Of a stretch of DNA of 64,000 bases, positions 1-12,200 are shown piece after piece; the stretch's first letter is position 1, and every line of letters starts with the position of its first letter. Made by a program: the position numbers and the translations under genes. The stretch spans positions 2,507,001 through 2,571,000 of the forward strand of contig NC_041785.1 in the NCBI RefSeq assembly GCF_900090045.1, given 5' to 3'. Under the pieces are notes generated by a model, which did not search any database, was not told the origin of the DNA, and saw nothing but the letters and a program-made list of their open reading frames with translations. This stretch comes from Plasmodium malariae (taxonomy: Eukaryota > Apicomplexa > Aconoidasida > Haemosporida > Plasmodiidae).

Positions 1-201
1 ACTAACTCAGACGTGTAACGTTAAATTTTGTTTTGGCATTAATAGGCCGTTCCCATATCGTAGTTTTATTTTGCATCTTCTACTCTTAAAAATTTTATTT
101 TTACACTACTAGTATATTTCCATATATATATATATATATATATGTATACATGTGTACACATTTTTTTTTTTTTTGCCCAATTTTTTCCTTTCCTGCAACA
201 G

Positions 202-694
202 AGTTTTAATAGAGCGAGAAAAGTATAGCGAGTTAAAAGAAATGTTAAAATACACAACTGAAGAGATAGAAAAGGAAAACAATAAATTATATGAAGAATT
301 AAATATGTTTAAATACAAGTATAATAAATTAAGAAGTTTCATATCAAATATTGGTTATGGTATCTTTTTTAATTTGGAAAAGAAGGAAAGAAATAGCTAT
401 AATTGTGGTAATAATGACAATAATAATGACAACAATAATGACAATATTAATGGGAACATTAATAATAATAATCATGAGATTTATAACTACAATAATAAAA
501 ATAATAGTAATAATAAGGCATATTTGAATCTTGAACAATTGTGTACAAATGAACGAAATGCAGAAATGAGTGAACATGATTATGTAATGGTTAATAAGAA
601 ATATAATTGTTCTAACGGTTGTTATAATAATAAATACGTTATAAGGGGTAGGAAGGGTAATAATTCTTCTTTATTGAAGTATTTAGACTTTTAA
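202..694 (+). CDS. 3' terminal exon of an unidentified coiled-coil protein (partial gene)
   Basis: I do not recognise this gene; only its last exon lies in the window. An acceptor-like pyrimidine tract ending in CTGCAACAG at 193-201 precedes an open frame that runs to a TAA at 692-694. An ATG at 152 lies inside this tract, so I treat it as intronic. The exon encodes about 163 residues. The first 45 or so are charged and heptad-like (REKYSELKEM, EEIEKENNKLYEELN) and suggest a coiled coil. An Asn/Asp-rich low-complexity stretch (NDNNNDNNND) and a Ser/Asn/Lys-rich tail follow. The gene must begin before position 1. It converges with the JmjC gene on the other strand. Exon status is inferred from the splice signal, frame length and codon composition. 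Confidence 0.65.
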
Positions 695-1432
695 GTAGAT
701 AATATTCTTATAGTAATAATTACTTAAAACAAGTACCTCTTTCCCATTATGTATATGTCTTTAACATAGGCATGTAATCATATTTTCTTATTCATATAAG
801 TTTAGCTCTTTTTTTCATTTACCATTTTTCTCCCTTCCCGTTTCATCCAACCTCTTCACCTTTTACATCCATTTGATGTTATTAATAATATAAATATATT
901 TTTTATGTTTTTTCCTCAAAAAAAATTAATGCCTTTTTTTTTTTTTTTTTTTTTAAAAGAAGCATAAATGTAGTTATGTGTGCGTGCACCTGCGTATATT
1001 TAGTAGTGGTGACCGCACAATTTTATTTTTATTTAAATTATAATTTTACGTATATTTATAATTTTATTTATATTTTAATTTTACTTATATTTATAATTTT
1101 ACGTATATTTATAATTTTACGTATATTTATAATTTTATTTATATTTTAATTTTACTTATATTTATATTTAAAATTTTATTTTTAATATTAAAATTTTTTT
1201 GTGCTCGTTCCTATATCCCCTCCCCTTCTTGTTTGTAATAGTTAATCAGCTTACGTATTAACTGTTGTTTCCTTTTATTTAAAAACCTATCATCCATTTC
1301 AGACTTATTTTAACATTTGTTTTTAATTTATTTACTAGTGCTTCCAGCATTTCTGTTAAGTCATGGAGACTTAATATACACCAATATTTGTATGTACGAA
1401 CAGTATATACATTATATATATATGCTTTTTTT
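695..1432. other. Convergent intergenic region with AT-rich short tandem repeat
   Basis: No gene seen. This is 3' flank for two converging genes. Between about 1020 and 1175 an 18-19 bp unit of the type TTTATAATTTTACGTATA recurs imperfectly several times. A 20-odd T run lies near 937-955. Confidence 0.6.
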
Positions 1433-3580
1433 TTATATATACTCCTCATCTAGGTAGGAATATAGGAACCCTTGTATTTTCTGCAAATAAAAATTTTTAT
1501 ACTTGGCTGGCACCGAAATGAGGGGTTTTATTTCTTTTTGAATTTTTTTAAAAATTTGATTAACCACGTGAATATCTTGATTTCCGTATAAATCTTTTTT
1601 ATTAAATAAACAGATTTCTTTTCTTTTTCTAAAAAAGTAATTGACGCTAATATTTAACTTGGCATTTAAGTAAAAATCTTCAGATGAATCGCTTCCCTTT
1701 TCTTCTATCACTTTCGAAGTTGCAGTATTATCAGCATGCTTTAAATGTTCAGAATTATCCTTTTCTTCTATTTTTTTATTATAAGCCATTTTTTTGTTAT
1801 CGTTCCTAGTGGATAGAAATTTTTTCCCTTTCTTTTCATTGTTACTCGTTCTATTGCAACTTTGCACACAGTTTGAGTCAATAAAAATGTGAAAATTCTT
1901 CTTCAAATATTCTTCATAATTTTCTAAATGACTATAGTGTGTTATTAACTCATTTTTATCAGCATCCTTTGGTACATAAGATAAATGTTCTGAACAGTTC
2001 AGGTTATCTGATTTATTTGTGTACAAAAATATATTATTTGCAAGATATCGTAATCGAATCTTACTTTCATGTTTCCTCTTAAATTTTTTGGTAACTACAT
2101 ACGTATTTTTTTTTTTTTTTGTTTTGTTTCTTCCGATTATTTTAAATTTAGAATTTTTGTAAAAATTATAAGAGGATAAATTTTTTTTTTTGTCATATTC
2201 CTTCTTATATTCCTTTGAAAAAAAACTTCCTTGTAATTTCTCTGTTACAGTATACAAATATTGGTGATACTTTTTATATCTCTTCTTTAAATATGTGTGT
2301 GCTGGCATATTATAGACATAGTGCAACCATAAGGAGGGGATAAATAAAACGTCTCCTTCATATATGTCTGCTACGAGAGCAAATTTTTGAAGTATTTTTT
2401 TTATAATTTTTTCTTTTTTACTTAATTTGTTTTTTTTAATTAAAATGTGGAATAAATTGTAAGATGAAGAAGAATTGATAATGTTAAAATATTTTATAAA
2501 TTTCGGGGGAATTAATAAAATTTTCTTTCTTCCTTTTATTTGTATTAAAAAATTATCAGGGATGTCATAATGTAGCCATATAAAAATATTAGTTTGTCCT
2601 ATTCTTAACACAGAGGAAAAAAATTCAAACTTTTCATAAGGGGGATAAATTTCAGCAGGTAAAAAAAAATTATCTTTTATGAATGAATTCATTTTTTTTA
2701 TATTTGACACATCCTTAAAATGATTTGTTCCCAATGATCTGTAATAGTAGTAGTAATTATTCGAATCCCTACTATTATTGTCTTTGCCATTTGCACACTT
2801 TACCCTTTTGTGATTTCCGTCTTTTACATGATAGGGTAAGATTTTTCCGTTCGTTTCTGCAGCATCATTGCTAATAGAAGAGTTGTCTAATATTATTTCA
2901 TTTCCATCGTTTTGTATTAAAGTTTTGTTATCTACTAAATAATTTTCAAAACATTCTTCTTGATATTTTAATTTGTTATTTTTCCCTTCTTGACAATTAC
3001 TAATGCTGTCTTCATGTTTTGCTAAATTTTTTTTTTGATAAACCTCTTTATCATTATTAAATGTTATATATATTTTTTTTCTGTCTTGTTTACAATTTAT
3101 TGAAAAATTATTATTAACTTTTTTTTTTTTATTTTCTTTTCCAATAAGTAAAATAAAATTTGTTAAGGATGAGAGCGTATATCGAAAATTTTTATTTACA
3201 TTATTTAAAAATTTGGAGTTACTTACGTGTATGCTTACTTTTGTATCTCCTATATATTTAACAATATTCTTATTGTCAAAATATTTGACGCAGTTTCCTA
3301 TTTTATGATTTAAATTTGTAATGATAACCGGTTCCTTTTTTTTATAATAGTAATTATAAAAGTAGTTAGCTGATGAACGACAGCTAAAGCAACAATTTTT
3401 TTGTACTGGAAGAGAGACCCTTTTTATGCTTTTTAAGTTATATTTTTTAATCAGTTTTTCGAACAAATTCGCTGTTTCTATTTCATCTTCGCTTATTTCT
3501 TTGATTTTCCTCTTAATTAATTTACAGTAATTGTCGAAGCCATCTGTTTCGTATTTTTTCATTATTTCCAAATATTCCAC
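1433..3580 (-). CDS. JmjC / cupin-like domain protein (putative Fe(II), 2-oxoglutarate oxygenase)
   Basis: The 715-residue single exon resembles JmjC proteins of the small hydroxylase type (HIF1AN/JMJD5/TYW5-like). The N-terminal part has the usual strand KKEPVIITNL (residues 81-90). The catalytic core starts near PPYEKFEF (313-320), followed by IGQTNIFIWLHYD. The iron ligands fit HxD at H337/D339 and a distal H420 in GDVLFIPSLWLH, a classic JmjC ending. QIKGRKKILLIPP (347-359) fits the cofactor-binding strand region. About 150 residues of lysine/asparagine-rich insert (roughly 150-305) separate the two halves. A long basic C-terminal extension follows residue 430. The substrate (protein, histone or tRNA) cannot be read from sequence. 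P. falciparum has a JmjC gene at the matching place on chromosome 6 as I recall. Upstream is a divergent gene at 4682. Confidence 0.85.
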   Translation of the reverse strand: MEYLEIMKKYETDGFDNYCKLIKRKIKEISEDEIETANLFEKLIKKYNLKSIKRVSLPVQKNCCFSCRSSANYFYNYYYKKKEPVIITNLNHKIGNCVKYFDNKNIVKYIGDTKVSIHVSNSKFLNNVNKNFRYTLSSLTNFILLIGKENKKKKVNNNFSINCKQDRKKIYITFNNDKEVYQKKNLAKHEDSISNCQEGKNNKLKYQEECFENYLVDNKTLIQNDGNEIILDNSSISNDAAETNGKILPYHVKDGNHKRVKCANGKDNNSRDSNNYYYYYRSLGTNHFKDVSNIKKMNSFIKDNFFLPAEIYPPYEKFEFFSSVLRIGQTNIFIWLHYDIPDNFLIQIKGRKKILLIPPKFIKYFNIINSSSSYNLFHILIKKNKLSKKEKIIKKILQKFALVADIYEGDVLFIPSLWLHYVYNMPAHTYLKKRYKKYHQYLYTVTEKLQGSFFSKEYKKEYDKKKNLSSYNFYKNSKFKIIGRNKTKKKKNTYVVTKKFKRKHESKIRLRYLANNIFLYTNKSDNLNCSEHLSYVPKDADKNELITHYSHLENYEEYLKKNFHIFIDSNCVQSCNRTSNNEKKGKKFLSTRNDNKKMAYNKKIEEKDNSEHLKHADNTATSKVIEEKGSDSSEDFYLNAKLNISVNYFFRKRKEICLFNKKDLYGNQDIHVVNQIFKKIQKEIKPLISVPAKYKNFYLQKIQGFLYSYLDEEYI

Positions 3581-4681
3581 TTCGGCATGTGCTGTATTTG
3601 TTTCAGGTACTTTACATATTTTCTAAATCATTAGTTTTGTTTTCTACCTATTTTTTGTATTAACGTTGGAAATTTCGCGTAAACCTTTGAAAGATCCTTT
3701 TTAAACGAAAACTTGCAATTTCTGCTTATATTTCTTTGTTTGGAACAAAACTAGCAATTTCTGCTTATATTCCTTTGTTTGGAACAAATTAGCAATTTCT
3801 GCTTATATTCCTTTGTTTGGAACAAAACTAGCAATTTCTGCTTATATTCCTTTGTTTGGAACAAATTAGCAATTTCTGCTTATATTCCTTTGTTTGGAAC
3901 AAAACTAGCAATTTTTGCTTATTTACCATTGTTTGGAACGATCAATATAAAAACAAACACTGATAATATGGAAAAAAATTGCTATTTTTTTTTTTTTTTT
4001 TTATGACTTGTTCAGCTCTTTTTTGTTCTCATAATTTTTCGCTGTCATTAATAGGTATAATTATTTATTTTTTATTTTTTTTTACTGATTTGTACAGATC
4101 TTTTTTGTTCTCATAATTTTTCATTGTCAATCTTGTTAATTGGTATAACTTTTTTTTTTGGTTTTTGTTTTTTCATCTTTTGAAATTTATGTGCTTGTTT
4201 TCTATATATGTCAACTTTAAAGCGATTTGCAAAAGTGTATAAATGAATTGACTTCTCTCTGCATATTATGCATATATATGCATGTTACGTAATTATGAAC
4301 GCTGTTCCTATCAGAGGGAAGCACATAACAAGAAATTGTATTTATTTTCGTCATATAGATATACAGAATTTCTTTTGATATAGAGTACTTTTTATTAAAT
4401 ATATATATATATATATATATATGCATTTATGTTTATGGGTGTACATAAAATTTTCCTTTTGGTCCAACTTACGTTGACAACAGTTGTATTATTCATGTTG
4501 ATGCAAATTGAACGCACTTCGTTTTAAATGCAAAATGTTTATATTTGAAAAAGGGGAAAAGAAAAGAATAAAATTCTTTCCATATAAAGGGAATGTTAAA
4601 CACATATAATGTTTATACTAATATATTTGCCATTTTCATGTGATTCTTTTTTAATGCATATTCAAGGGAAAGATATTTAAA
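3581..4681. promoter_or_regulatory. Divergent intergenic region (shared upstream DNA of two genes)
   Basis: About 1.1 kb lies between two genes transcribed away from each other, so it must hold both promoters. No defined promoter motif can be assigned. It contains the 38/39 bp tandem repeat at 3708-3939, a duplicated ~60 bp block at about 4005-4060 and 4085-4149 (both with TTTTTTGTTCTCATAATTTTT), and a (TA)n tract near 4398-4422. Confidence 0.55.
3708..3939. repeat. Tandem repeat, six units alternating 39 and 38 bp
   Basis: Six units begin AAAACTAGC or AAATTAGC and all end TTTGTTTGGAAC. Their lengths run 39, 39, 38, 39, 38, 39 bp because every second inner unit has lost one base. That makes a higher-order unit of about 77 bp. 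The first and last units are the most diverged. A short open frame here (3779-4006) is only the repeat read through and is not called as a gene. Confidence 0.9.
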
Positions 4682-6088
4682 ATGAAAAGTGGAATATGTG
4701 CATTTTTTTCTAACAGAGGGGATGATGACATACGTTATTTAAAATACACTAAAATGGTTGGATTAAATGGTGGGGAAAAGAAAAAAATTGATAAAGAGGG
4801 ATATTTTAACAATTTTAAATTATGCAATAGGGAAAGTGAAAAAGAGAAAATTATCAGAATAAAGAATAATTTACTAGAATGTAGGGAAAAATACAGCAGT
4901 GATGATATTTATAAGAGAGAGAATATTTGTGTAAATTCTAGCGATAAATTAGAGAGTAAAGATAGTTCATTTTTAATAAATGAAGAAGACAAGTTGTCTA
5001 GAAATAACAGTGAGGTTTCCTTTTCCCTAATGAGAGATACATCAGACAAGGAAGAAGAGACAAATAGATCAAAAGAAGGAATATTAAATAGTCAAAAAAA
5101 TAATAAGAAATTGGTTAATATGGCTGTTTTAAAAAACATTTTAAATATATATTTTTTATTTGACAAGAATAATGAAGGGTGCATTGATCAGAAATATGCT
5201 TGTTCTGTGATTGAGATGATTTATAAAAATAATGTAAATTTCATACTAAAAAATATAAAATTAAATGAAAAGGATGTCAATGAAGAGGATTCTAAATATG
5301 ATGCCAAAAGGTATGAAGGTGATAATCCATTTTTCTGTACAAAGTACTTTGCACACTTCTTACTTTTAATTTTAAAAGATGTATCAGTTTTTCAAAGTAA
5401 AGAAGGGTTTATAAGAAAAGAAATTTTTATAGATATTATAAACGAGTTTGTCCAGACAAGCAGTTTGAACAACGACAATGATGTATTTGGAGTGTTAAGA
5501 TACCCCAAAAATATAGTAACGAATTTTTATAATTATGTGTATTATTTGAAAAGAATAGATAATGAAAAGAAAAGGAGAATAATCATGGATATGAAAAAAA
5601 ACAAAGAATTAAAAAATATATGCTTTTTAGATCCTAAATTTGTAAATGCTGATTTGAATACGCATATTAGCTATTTTAAAAAAAAAACAAAAAAAAAGTT
5701 AGAAGATATAAAAACAGAAACCAGTAAAGAAGAAATGAAAGAATGCACCTTTTTTCCCCATACTACAAAGAAACCGATGTATTTACTAAAAAAAAAAAAG
5801 TTTAAAATGACCTTGAATAATAGTACTACACACAAGATGAGGGATACTAATAGTAAATATACCCCCCTACGTATAATATACGACATAGACTACTCAATTG
5901 AAAGAACATTACTTTTACCAAACGAGGAGACTCCAGAGGGGTTTGATACTCATTCAAGTAATATGAGCAATAATATGCATCATATATATAACGAAAATAA
6001 CTTCGCACCAATCCAATTAAAATATATAATTCATCAGGGTTATGTAAAACCTAAAAAGATCTCTTGGCATGATACCCTAAGGAAGTGA
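4682..6088 (+). CDS. Conserved-looking protein with a degenerate EF-hand-like segment, function unknown
   Basis: I do not recognise this 468-residue single-exon protein. It is hydrophilic and Lys/Asn/Glu-rich, without signal peptide or membrane segment. Around residue 150 a helix-loop-helix reads NIYFLFDKNNEGCIDQKY. The loop D-K-N-N-E-G-C-I-D fits an EF-hand up to position 9, but the closing acidic residue at position 12 is Tyr, so calcium binding is doubtful. A second long segment (HFLLLILKDVSVFQ... FIRKEIFIDIINEF) could be the partner helix pair. The C-terminal region has ECTFFPHTTKKP, a short motif style seen in cytoskeletal and centriolar coiled-coil proteins. The start is the first ATG after an AT-rich leader (AAA ATG). 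It lies divergently from the JmjC gene. Confidence 0.8.
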   Translation: MKSGICAFFSNRGDDDIRYLKYTKMVGLNGGEKKKIDKEGYFNNFKLCNRESEKEKIIRIKNNLLECREKYSSDDIYKRENICVNSSDKLESKDSSFLINEEDKLSRNNSEVSFSLMRDTSDKEEETNRSKEGILNSQKNNKKLVNMAVLKNILNIYFLFDKNNEGCIDQKYACSVIEMIYKNNVNFILKNIKLNEKDVNEEDSKYDAKRYEGDNPFFCTKYFAHFLLLILKDVSVFQSKEGFIRKEIFIDIINEFVQTSSLNNDNDVFGVLRYPKNIVTNFYNYVYYLKRIDNEKKRRIIMDMKKNKELKNICFLDPKFVNADLNTHISYFKKKTKKKLEDIKTETSKEEMKECTFFPHTTKKPMYLLKKKKFKMTLNNSTTHKMRDTNSKYTPLRIIYDIDYSIERTLLLPNEETPEGFDTHSSNMSNNMHHIYNENNFAPIQLKYIIHQGYVKPKKISWHDTLRK

Positions 6089-6214
6089 GCGCTTACTTCG
6101 TTTAAAGAATTATATAACAATGCAGTGGTTGGATACTAAAAAAAAAAAAAAAATTAGAAGAGGGGGGAGGCGGATCATTTGTTCCTTCCTTTTTTTTACA
6201 AATTTCTTCATTTT

Positions 6215-6257
<43 letters not shown>

Positions 6258-7175
6258 AATAAATAAGTAGCATAGGTAATTAATCAAATTGGAGTATTAT
6301 AACATTAGTACTTTGATCTTTTATAAATGTCAATTAGTACAATAACTGAAGTTCATCATTTGTGCCCATCATTTAAGCCCATCTTTTAGGCCCATCATAT
6401 ATGTCCATCATTTAGGCCCATCATATATGTCCATCATTTAGGCCCATCATATATGTCCATCATTTAGGCCCATCATATATGTCCATCATTTAGGCCCATC
6501 ATATATGTCCATCATATATGTCCATCATTTAAGCCCATCATATTTATTTACCACTTATTTTTACAAAAACATGTTTAATCTTTCAAACAATAAATACCAT
6601 ATAGGGGAACGAAGACAACAATATGAAGGGGGTGCTTATGCACGCGTAAATATATCTTATTAATTTATGGCTTGTTAATTATTACCAAACATTTTACTAA
6701 AATTAACAACTTGAATAAACTGTACGTCATATAGCGTTAGCTTTACATCGCTTCCACACATTGTAATGGGAAATGATAAAGAAAAACTGAAAAATATTCG
6801 AAAAATAAAAAATTAAATTAAAGAAAGAAAAAAAAAAAAAAGAGGTGTGCTGCCCAATTTAACAACATTTGCTTACCACAAATAAATCCTAATTAGTAAG
6901 ATTCTTTTTTGTTTTTTTAACAATAATGTCTTGTTCAATTTCTGATATTACGAAGTGTTCATAAAATTGCAGTTGAACACAGCAACAATGAAGTGTCGCG
7001 ATACAGAACAAAATTTCATTTGCATAGTCAAATTTTTTTTTTTATTATTATTTCCCATATGTATATATATAAAATTGTGAAGGGAACGAGAAAATAATAT
7101 TTGACCTTCTCCATCTCCACAAAGTTCTATGTACACATAAACTTATTTATAAAAAATGAAAAAAATATAAAATAT

Positions 7176-7206
<31 letters not shown>

Positions 7207-8672
7207 TTACCTATATATTTTATAGAATATTTAAAACCATTTTTAAATGTGTGCGAGATTTTGTAAATATTTACAATTATTACAGATTCCTTTGTTTGTA
7301 CAAAGTTTGCAAGTATTATGAGAGTTCAGAAATTTGAAAATTACAAGTTAGGCATATTGCGATAAAAAAAAAAAAAAAATACATTTAAAAATACGCTGAT
7401 TTTAATATTTAAACAAAGTGTGATATTAAAAGAAAATCATTTTAAATGATCACACGTACGCATATGTATGTGCATATATACATACATAAATGTACAAAGA
7501 TATATGTAAACATATATATAAATAATATGTATAATATATGTATGTGTACATATCACATAAACATTTTTTTTTTTTAAATGTAAAAATGCCTATGCCTTGT
7601 CATTGAACAAATTATTTCATTGTATATAAAACATAAAGGCGCGCGCATTTACAAAATGTTTAATAAATATGTATAATGCCATCTACAAAAAGCAATTTTA
7701 ACGTATATTGTTGCAGTTGATTGAAGTTATTTTATTGAATTCGAAGCAATTTTTTATTTTTATTTTGTTTTTTCTTTTTGGTTTCTCGATTTTTGTTTTT
7801 TGTTTTTCGTTTTTTGTTTTTTTGTTTTTTGGTTCATCTTTTTCTTTTTCTTTTTGTTTTTCCTTTTTTCTTATTTGGTTCATCTTTTTCTTTTTCTTAT
7901 ATTTTGTTTTTTTTTTTTTTTTTTCGCCTTTTTCCATAATCTTTTTACGAGTTTTTTTTTTTTTTTTTTCCCTTCATTCATTTCTTTACAATTTAATTTA
8001 AAGTAAACATTTTATTCTTAAAATTTTGCTTTTCCTAATAATTCGTTTATTTGATAATATTGTGTTTACTATTTTAACATAGTGAAATGTGCTTTATTAT
8101 CTTCCATTTATTTAAAATTTTTTCATTTATTTTGTAAAAACTTTGTAATTTAAATGAAATATTGTGAAGTTAAAAAAAAGTGCATATTTAAAATGCGTAC
8201 CTGACAAAACATAGTAGATATAAATATATATGCAAACGAGTTAGTAGATAACCGCGCGTATGTATATGTATTATACGCTCAATCATGAATATTTTTTTAC
8301 TTGTTATGTAGTAAATATACGATGTAACAAAATGTATATATGTGTGCAAAATAATATAGTTTTATAATGGACTTATATATACGTGGAATACATTGAGCAC
8401 TAATTACTTTTGGGAATGGTTTTATAGCTTTTTCCCAAAAAGCTCATTTTAGTAATTTTTGAAAATTTGTTATTACTGTTACTGTCCTCGATTGCATTTG
8501 GTGCTTATTTGTGAAGGCTTAAAAGAGGAAGCAGCATAACCGCATAAGTGCATAACTACCAAACTGCCACACGGTCGAGCACCGCTCTATGAAAGCACGT
8601 ATATGTTTCCATTTCCCATTTTATAGTTGTTAAACTTATATACGCACATATATATTTGGAAAAGAAGAAAAG
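6089..8672. other. Long intergenic region, 26 bp repeat array and low-complexity tracts
   Basis: About 2.6 kb lie between two same-strand genes. No convincing gene. It holds poly(A) plus (TA)n near 6140-6255, a 13/26 bp tandem array at about 6358-6545, and a T-rich, C/G-punctuated tract at 7745-7990 whose frames give only Phe/Lys runs. The last kilobase is presumably the 5' flank and promoter of the gene at 8673. Confidence 0.6.
6358..6545. repeat. 26 bp tandem repeat built from two 13-mers
   Basis: The unit is CCATCATTTAGGC followed by CCATCATATATGT, repeated about five times with partial units at each end. Both halves start CCATCAT, so the array looks like an expanded ancestral 13-mer dimer. 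Confidence 0.85.
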
Positions 8673-9144
8673 ATGAATGAAACGAATAAAGGTGGAAAAG
8701 AAGGGAATAATAGGAACAATAAAGGGAGTTCATTATATAACAATAGCAATAATAATAACAGTGTGAATACTTATTATCATAATAGAAATGATCTAAACAA
8801 TAGTTTATATACTATTCCGAATTACATGAGCTATAATATACCCAATGGTGCTATAAACAATCTACAGAATTTTAATGTTACTAATAGTGTTCAGAGTAGC
8901 TACCAAAATAGTAGTTATATAAGTAGTTACAGAACGAACAACTACTTTTATAGTAAGAATGATAACTACTATCAAAATGTGAATAACTCTTCCAATAGCT
9001 TAAATTATAACTGCCTAAATATGTATGGCGGTGGTTACAACTACAGTAGCACTAGTAATAGTAACAGTAACAGTGGGAAGTGCGAACTGGGGGCTGGAGG
9101 GAAGGAAGAGAGCAGCAGTAATAACAACAACATGTTCTACTATA

Positions 9145-9204
<60 letters not shown>

Positions 9205-12200
9205 GTAATAGTAATAGTAATAGTAATAGTAATAATAATAGCAATAATAATAATAATAATAATAGTACTACTAATAATAGTAGTACTAAGAATAATAGTA
9301 GTACTACTAATAATAGTAGTATTAACAGTAATATTCATGAAGATGGGAATAATCATAACTATGTAGAACTGTACATCAATAAGGTAAAAGAAATATACTA
9401 TTTTCATGTTTTTTATCATTATCTTAAACTAGGGTACCCTGAAAAAGAAGCTGCAATGGAATCAAAAAAGTATATATTTGTAACTTTAAATAGATATTTT
9501 TTGCTAGTAAAAAATGCTATATTATCATCACCTGAATCGATAAAACAAATAAATAATTGTGTATCGTCCAATTTGTTGTATTATCAACAACAAACAAACT
9601 TACAACAGTATTTACTACAACAACAAAGTAGTTTTCAAAATATGACTTGTCAAAAATTAAATTTATATGATCAAATGAATTTAAATATTGGTAACATTAA
9701 TTTACCCCTGACTGATCATAAGAAGTTGTCAAACTTGTCCATGTTAAACGGCGGTGATATGAGCAGTAACAATGATAGTAGTGTCAATAACAATGGTAAT
9801 ACTACCAATTACAGTAGTAGCAGTACTAATAAGAATTCACTGAATTATGACCATGCTTATTCTTCAAGTAATACGAAGGACAATGAGAATAAAGAGAGCT
9901 GTAGTAAGTTGAACAATTTGTATAATTTTAAAGCGGAAAAAATTAGTAATATGATTGATTCAATTGAGGAAATGAAGAAGTTAAATAAAAATAAGAAAGA
10001 GAGGAAAACTTTTTCTGATTTTCCTCCACCTGAACAGTCAGGCGATTTGCAAAACATCTCGTTTGGAAATAGTATCAATAATGACAGCAATAATAATAGA
10101 AGTTTTAATAACAATCATTATAACAGTAGTAAGAACAAAGAGTTCACTCAAAATAATAATGAAGAAGTAAAAAAAAAAATTAGTTTTACTATAAATAAAT
10201 CAAAAAATAAAATTTTCCAAACGTATAACAAACCGTCAAATGATCAGAACCACAAAACTATCAATGAGGCTGTAAGTGAAGTCAGTGATTTGAGTGAAGA
10301 AAATAAAAATAATGAAAAGGAAAAAGAAAAAAATATGTTTTCTCCTGGTTATGTACAGGATGAAAACAGTTTAGCCAACACCGAATTTAGAGGTATGTTT
10401 ACTTTTGAAAGAAGAGACAACAAAAGCAATAAGAGCAGTAGGGATGTGTTAAATAGCACTATAAAGAATGACCATAAAAATGTGAGCATGGACAATGTAG
10501 CAGGTAGTGCAGTAAATAGTGCAGCAAATAGTGCAGTAAATAGTGCAGCAAATAGTGCAGTAAATAGTGCAGCAAATAGTGCAGCAAATAGTGCAGTCAG
10601 CAGTGCCGTAAACAATGTAGTGAACAATGTTATGAACAATGGTGTGAAAAAAGCAAATGATTTTTTTTACATGAATAACAGTGCGAGTGATAAGAATCAT
10701 GTACCTTATGATGGCGCCTTCGTTACGAATAGTAGAAGTCTTAATAATAATAATAGTTATAATAATAATAGTTATAACAATAGTAGTTATAACAATAGTA
10801 GTTATAACAATAGTAGTTATAACAATAGTAGTTATAACAATAGTAGTTATAACAATAGTAGTAATAATAATAATAGTAATAATAATAATAGTAATAATAA
10901 TGGTAAAGAAAATAGAGCAGATGTTTTTTCAAATATTAATGTGTCCCACAATTTTAGAGGAGAAGAATATATAGGGAACAACAATCACAGCTATAATAAT
11001 AAAGTTAAGAATATGACGAACATGTACAACATGAATAATACCCCAAATGTTATGAATAAAAGTGCAAGGAATTTGAATAATTTTTCTAATGTTACTACGC
11101 CGAATAACGGAACTGCTTTGAGCAAGGGAAATTTCAACCATGGGATAAGCAGATTTAATTTTACGAAGAGTAGCGGTAATAGTAACCACAAAAATATAAA
11201 CAACAATAATAATGATAATTATAATAATGATAATTATAATAATGATAATTATAATAATGATAATTATAGTAACGATAATTATAGTAACGATAATTATAAC
11301 AATGATAGTTATAACAATGATAGTTATAACAATGATAGTTATAAAAATAATAGTTATAAAAATAATAGTTATAAAAATAATAATAATAATTATAATAGAG
11401 TCGAAAGTTATGAGGATAATAATGAAAAAAATAGCCATGTTAGAGTTCATTATGGTGCTTATAATGGCGGAATAAACGACGATAACATTAATAGTAATAA
11501 TAATGGCGTTAGTAATAACCACATGAATAAAAGCAATGGAATTAATTATAGATCTCATTTTAAGGATAAATTTGCGTATGAAAATAAGCCAAGGAATAAA
11601 GAAGAGAAGTGGGGGAATGAAGAGGATGTAGAGTTTGATAAGTCAGGAAATGAATACAACTCTGAAGATTATGTAAAAGAAGATGAAGACACAGAAGAAA
11701 TAATGATTTACAATAATAACAAAGAAGCGAATAATAGATATGGAGCATTTAAAAATAGAGACAACAAAACAAATAGAACATCAAATATAGAAAAATTTCA
11801 TAGTAACAATATTGAAATAACAAATAGATGTGATAATTTTAAAACATATATAAATAATTTAAATGACCATTTTAGAGAACAGTGCAAAAATAAAGAATTT
11901 TTAAAGTGTTTAAAGGCATTTACAAATAAATTATTTACTCTGAAAAAAAAAAGAATAATTAGATCCAACTTTTGGATGAATAATATTTTTCCAACAAAGG
12001 AGGATGTGCTCTCCATGGACGTGTATTTCTTCTCCCATCAAAAAAGTAACATTTTGTTCGTTACGAGGGCAGTGCACTGTCTGTTTGTTCTATGCCCGTT
12101 GCTTCATATCGTTTGCTTCATATCGTTCGCTTCATATCGTTCGCTTCATATCGTTCGCTTCATATCGTTCGCTTCATATCGTTCGCTTCATATCGTTCGC

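Noticed and set aside
7698..8006. Phe-rich and Lys-rich frames at 7.7-8.0 kb
   Set aside because: Explained by a T-rich low-complexity tract; no start context, domain or codon bias.
9015..11558. Long minus-strand frames (Ile/Thr/Val-rich) opposite exon 1 of the SAC3/GANP gene
   Set aside because: They are the antisense of Asn/Ser codon repeats; the plus strand carries the conserved gene.
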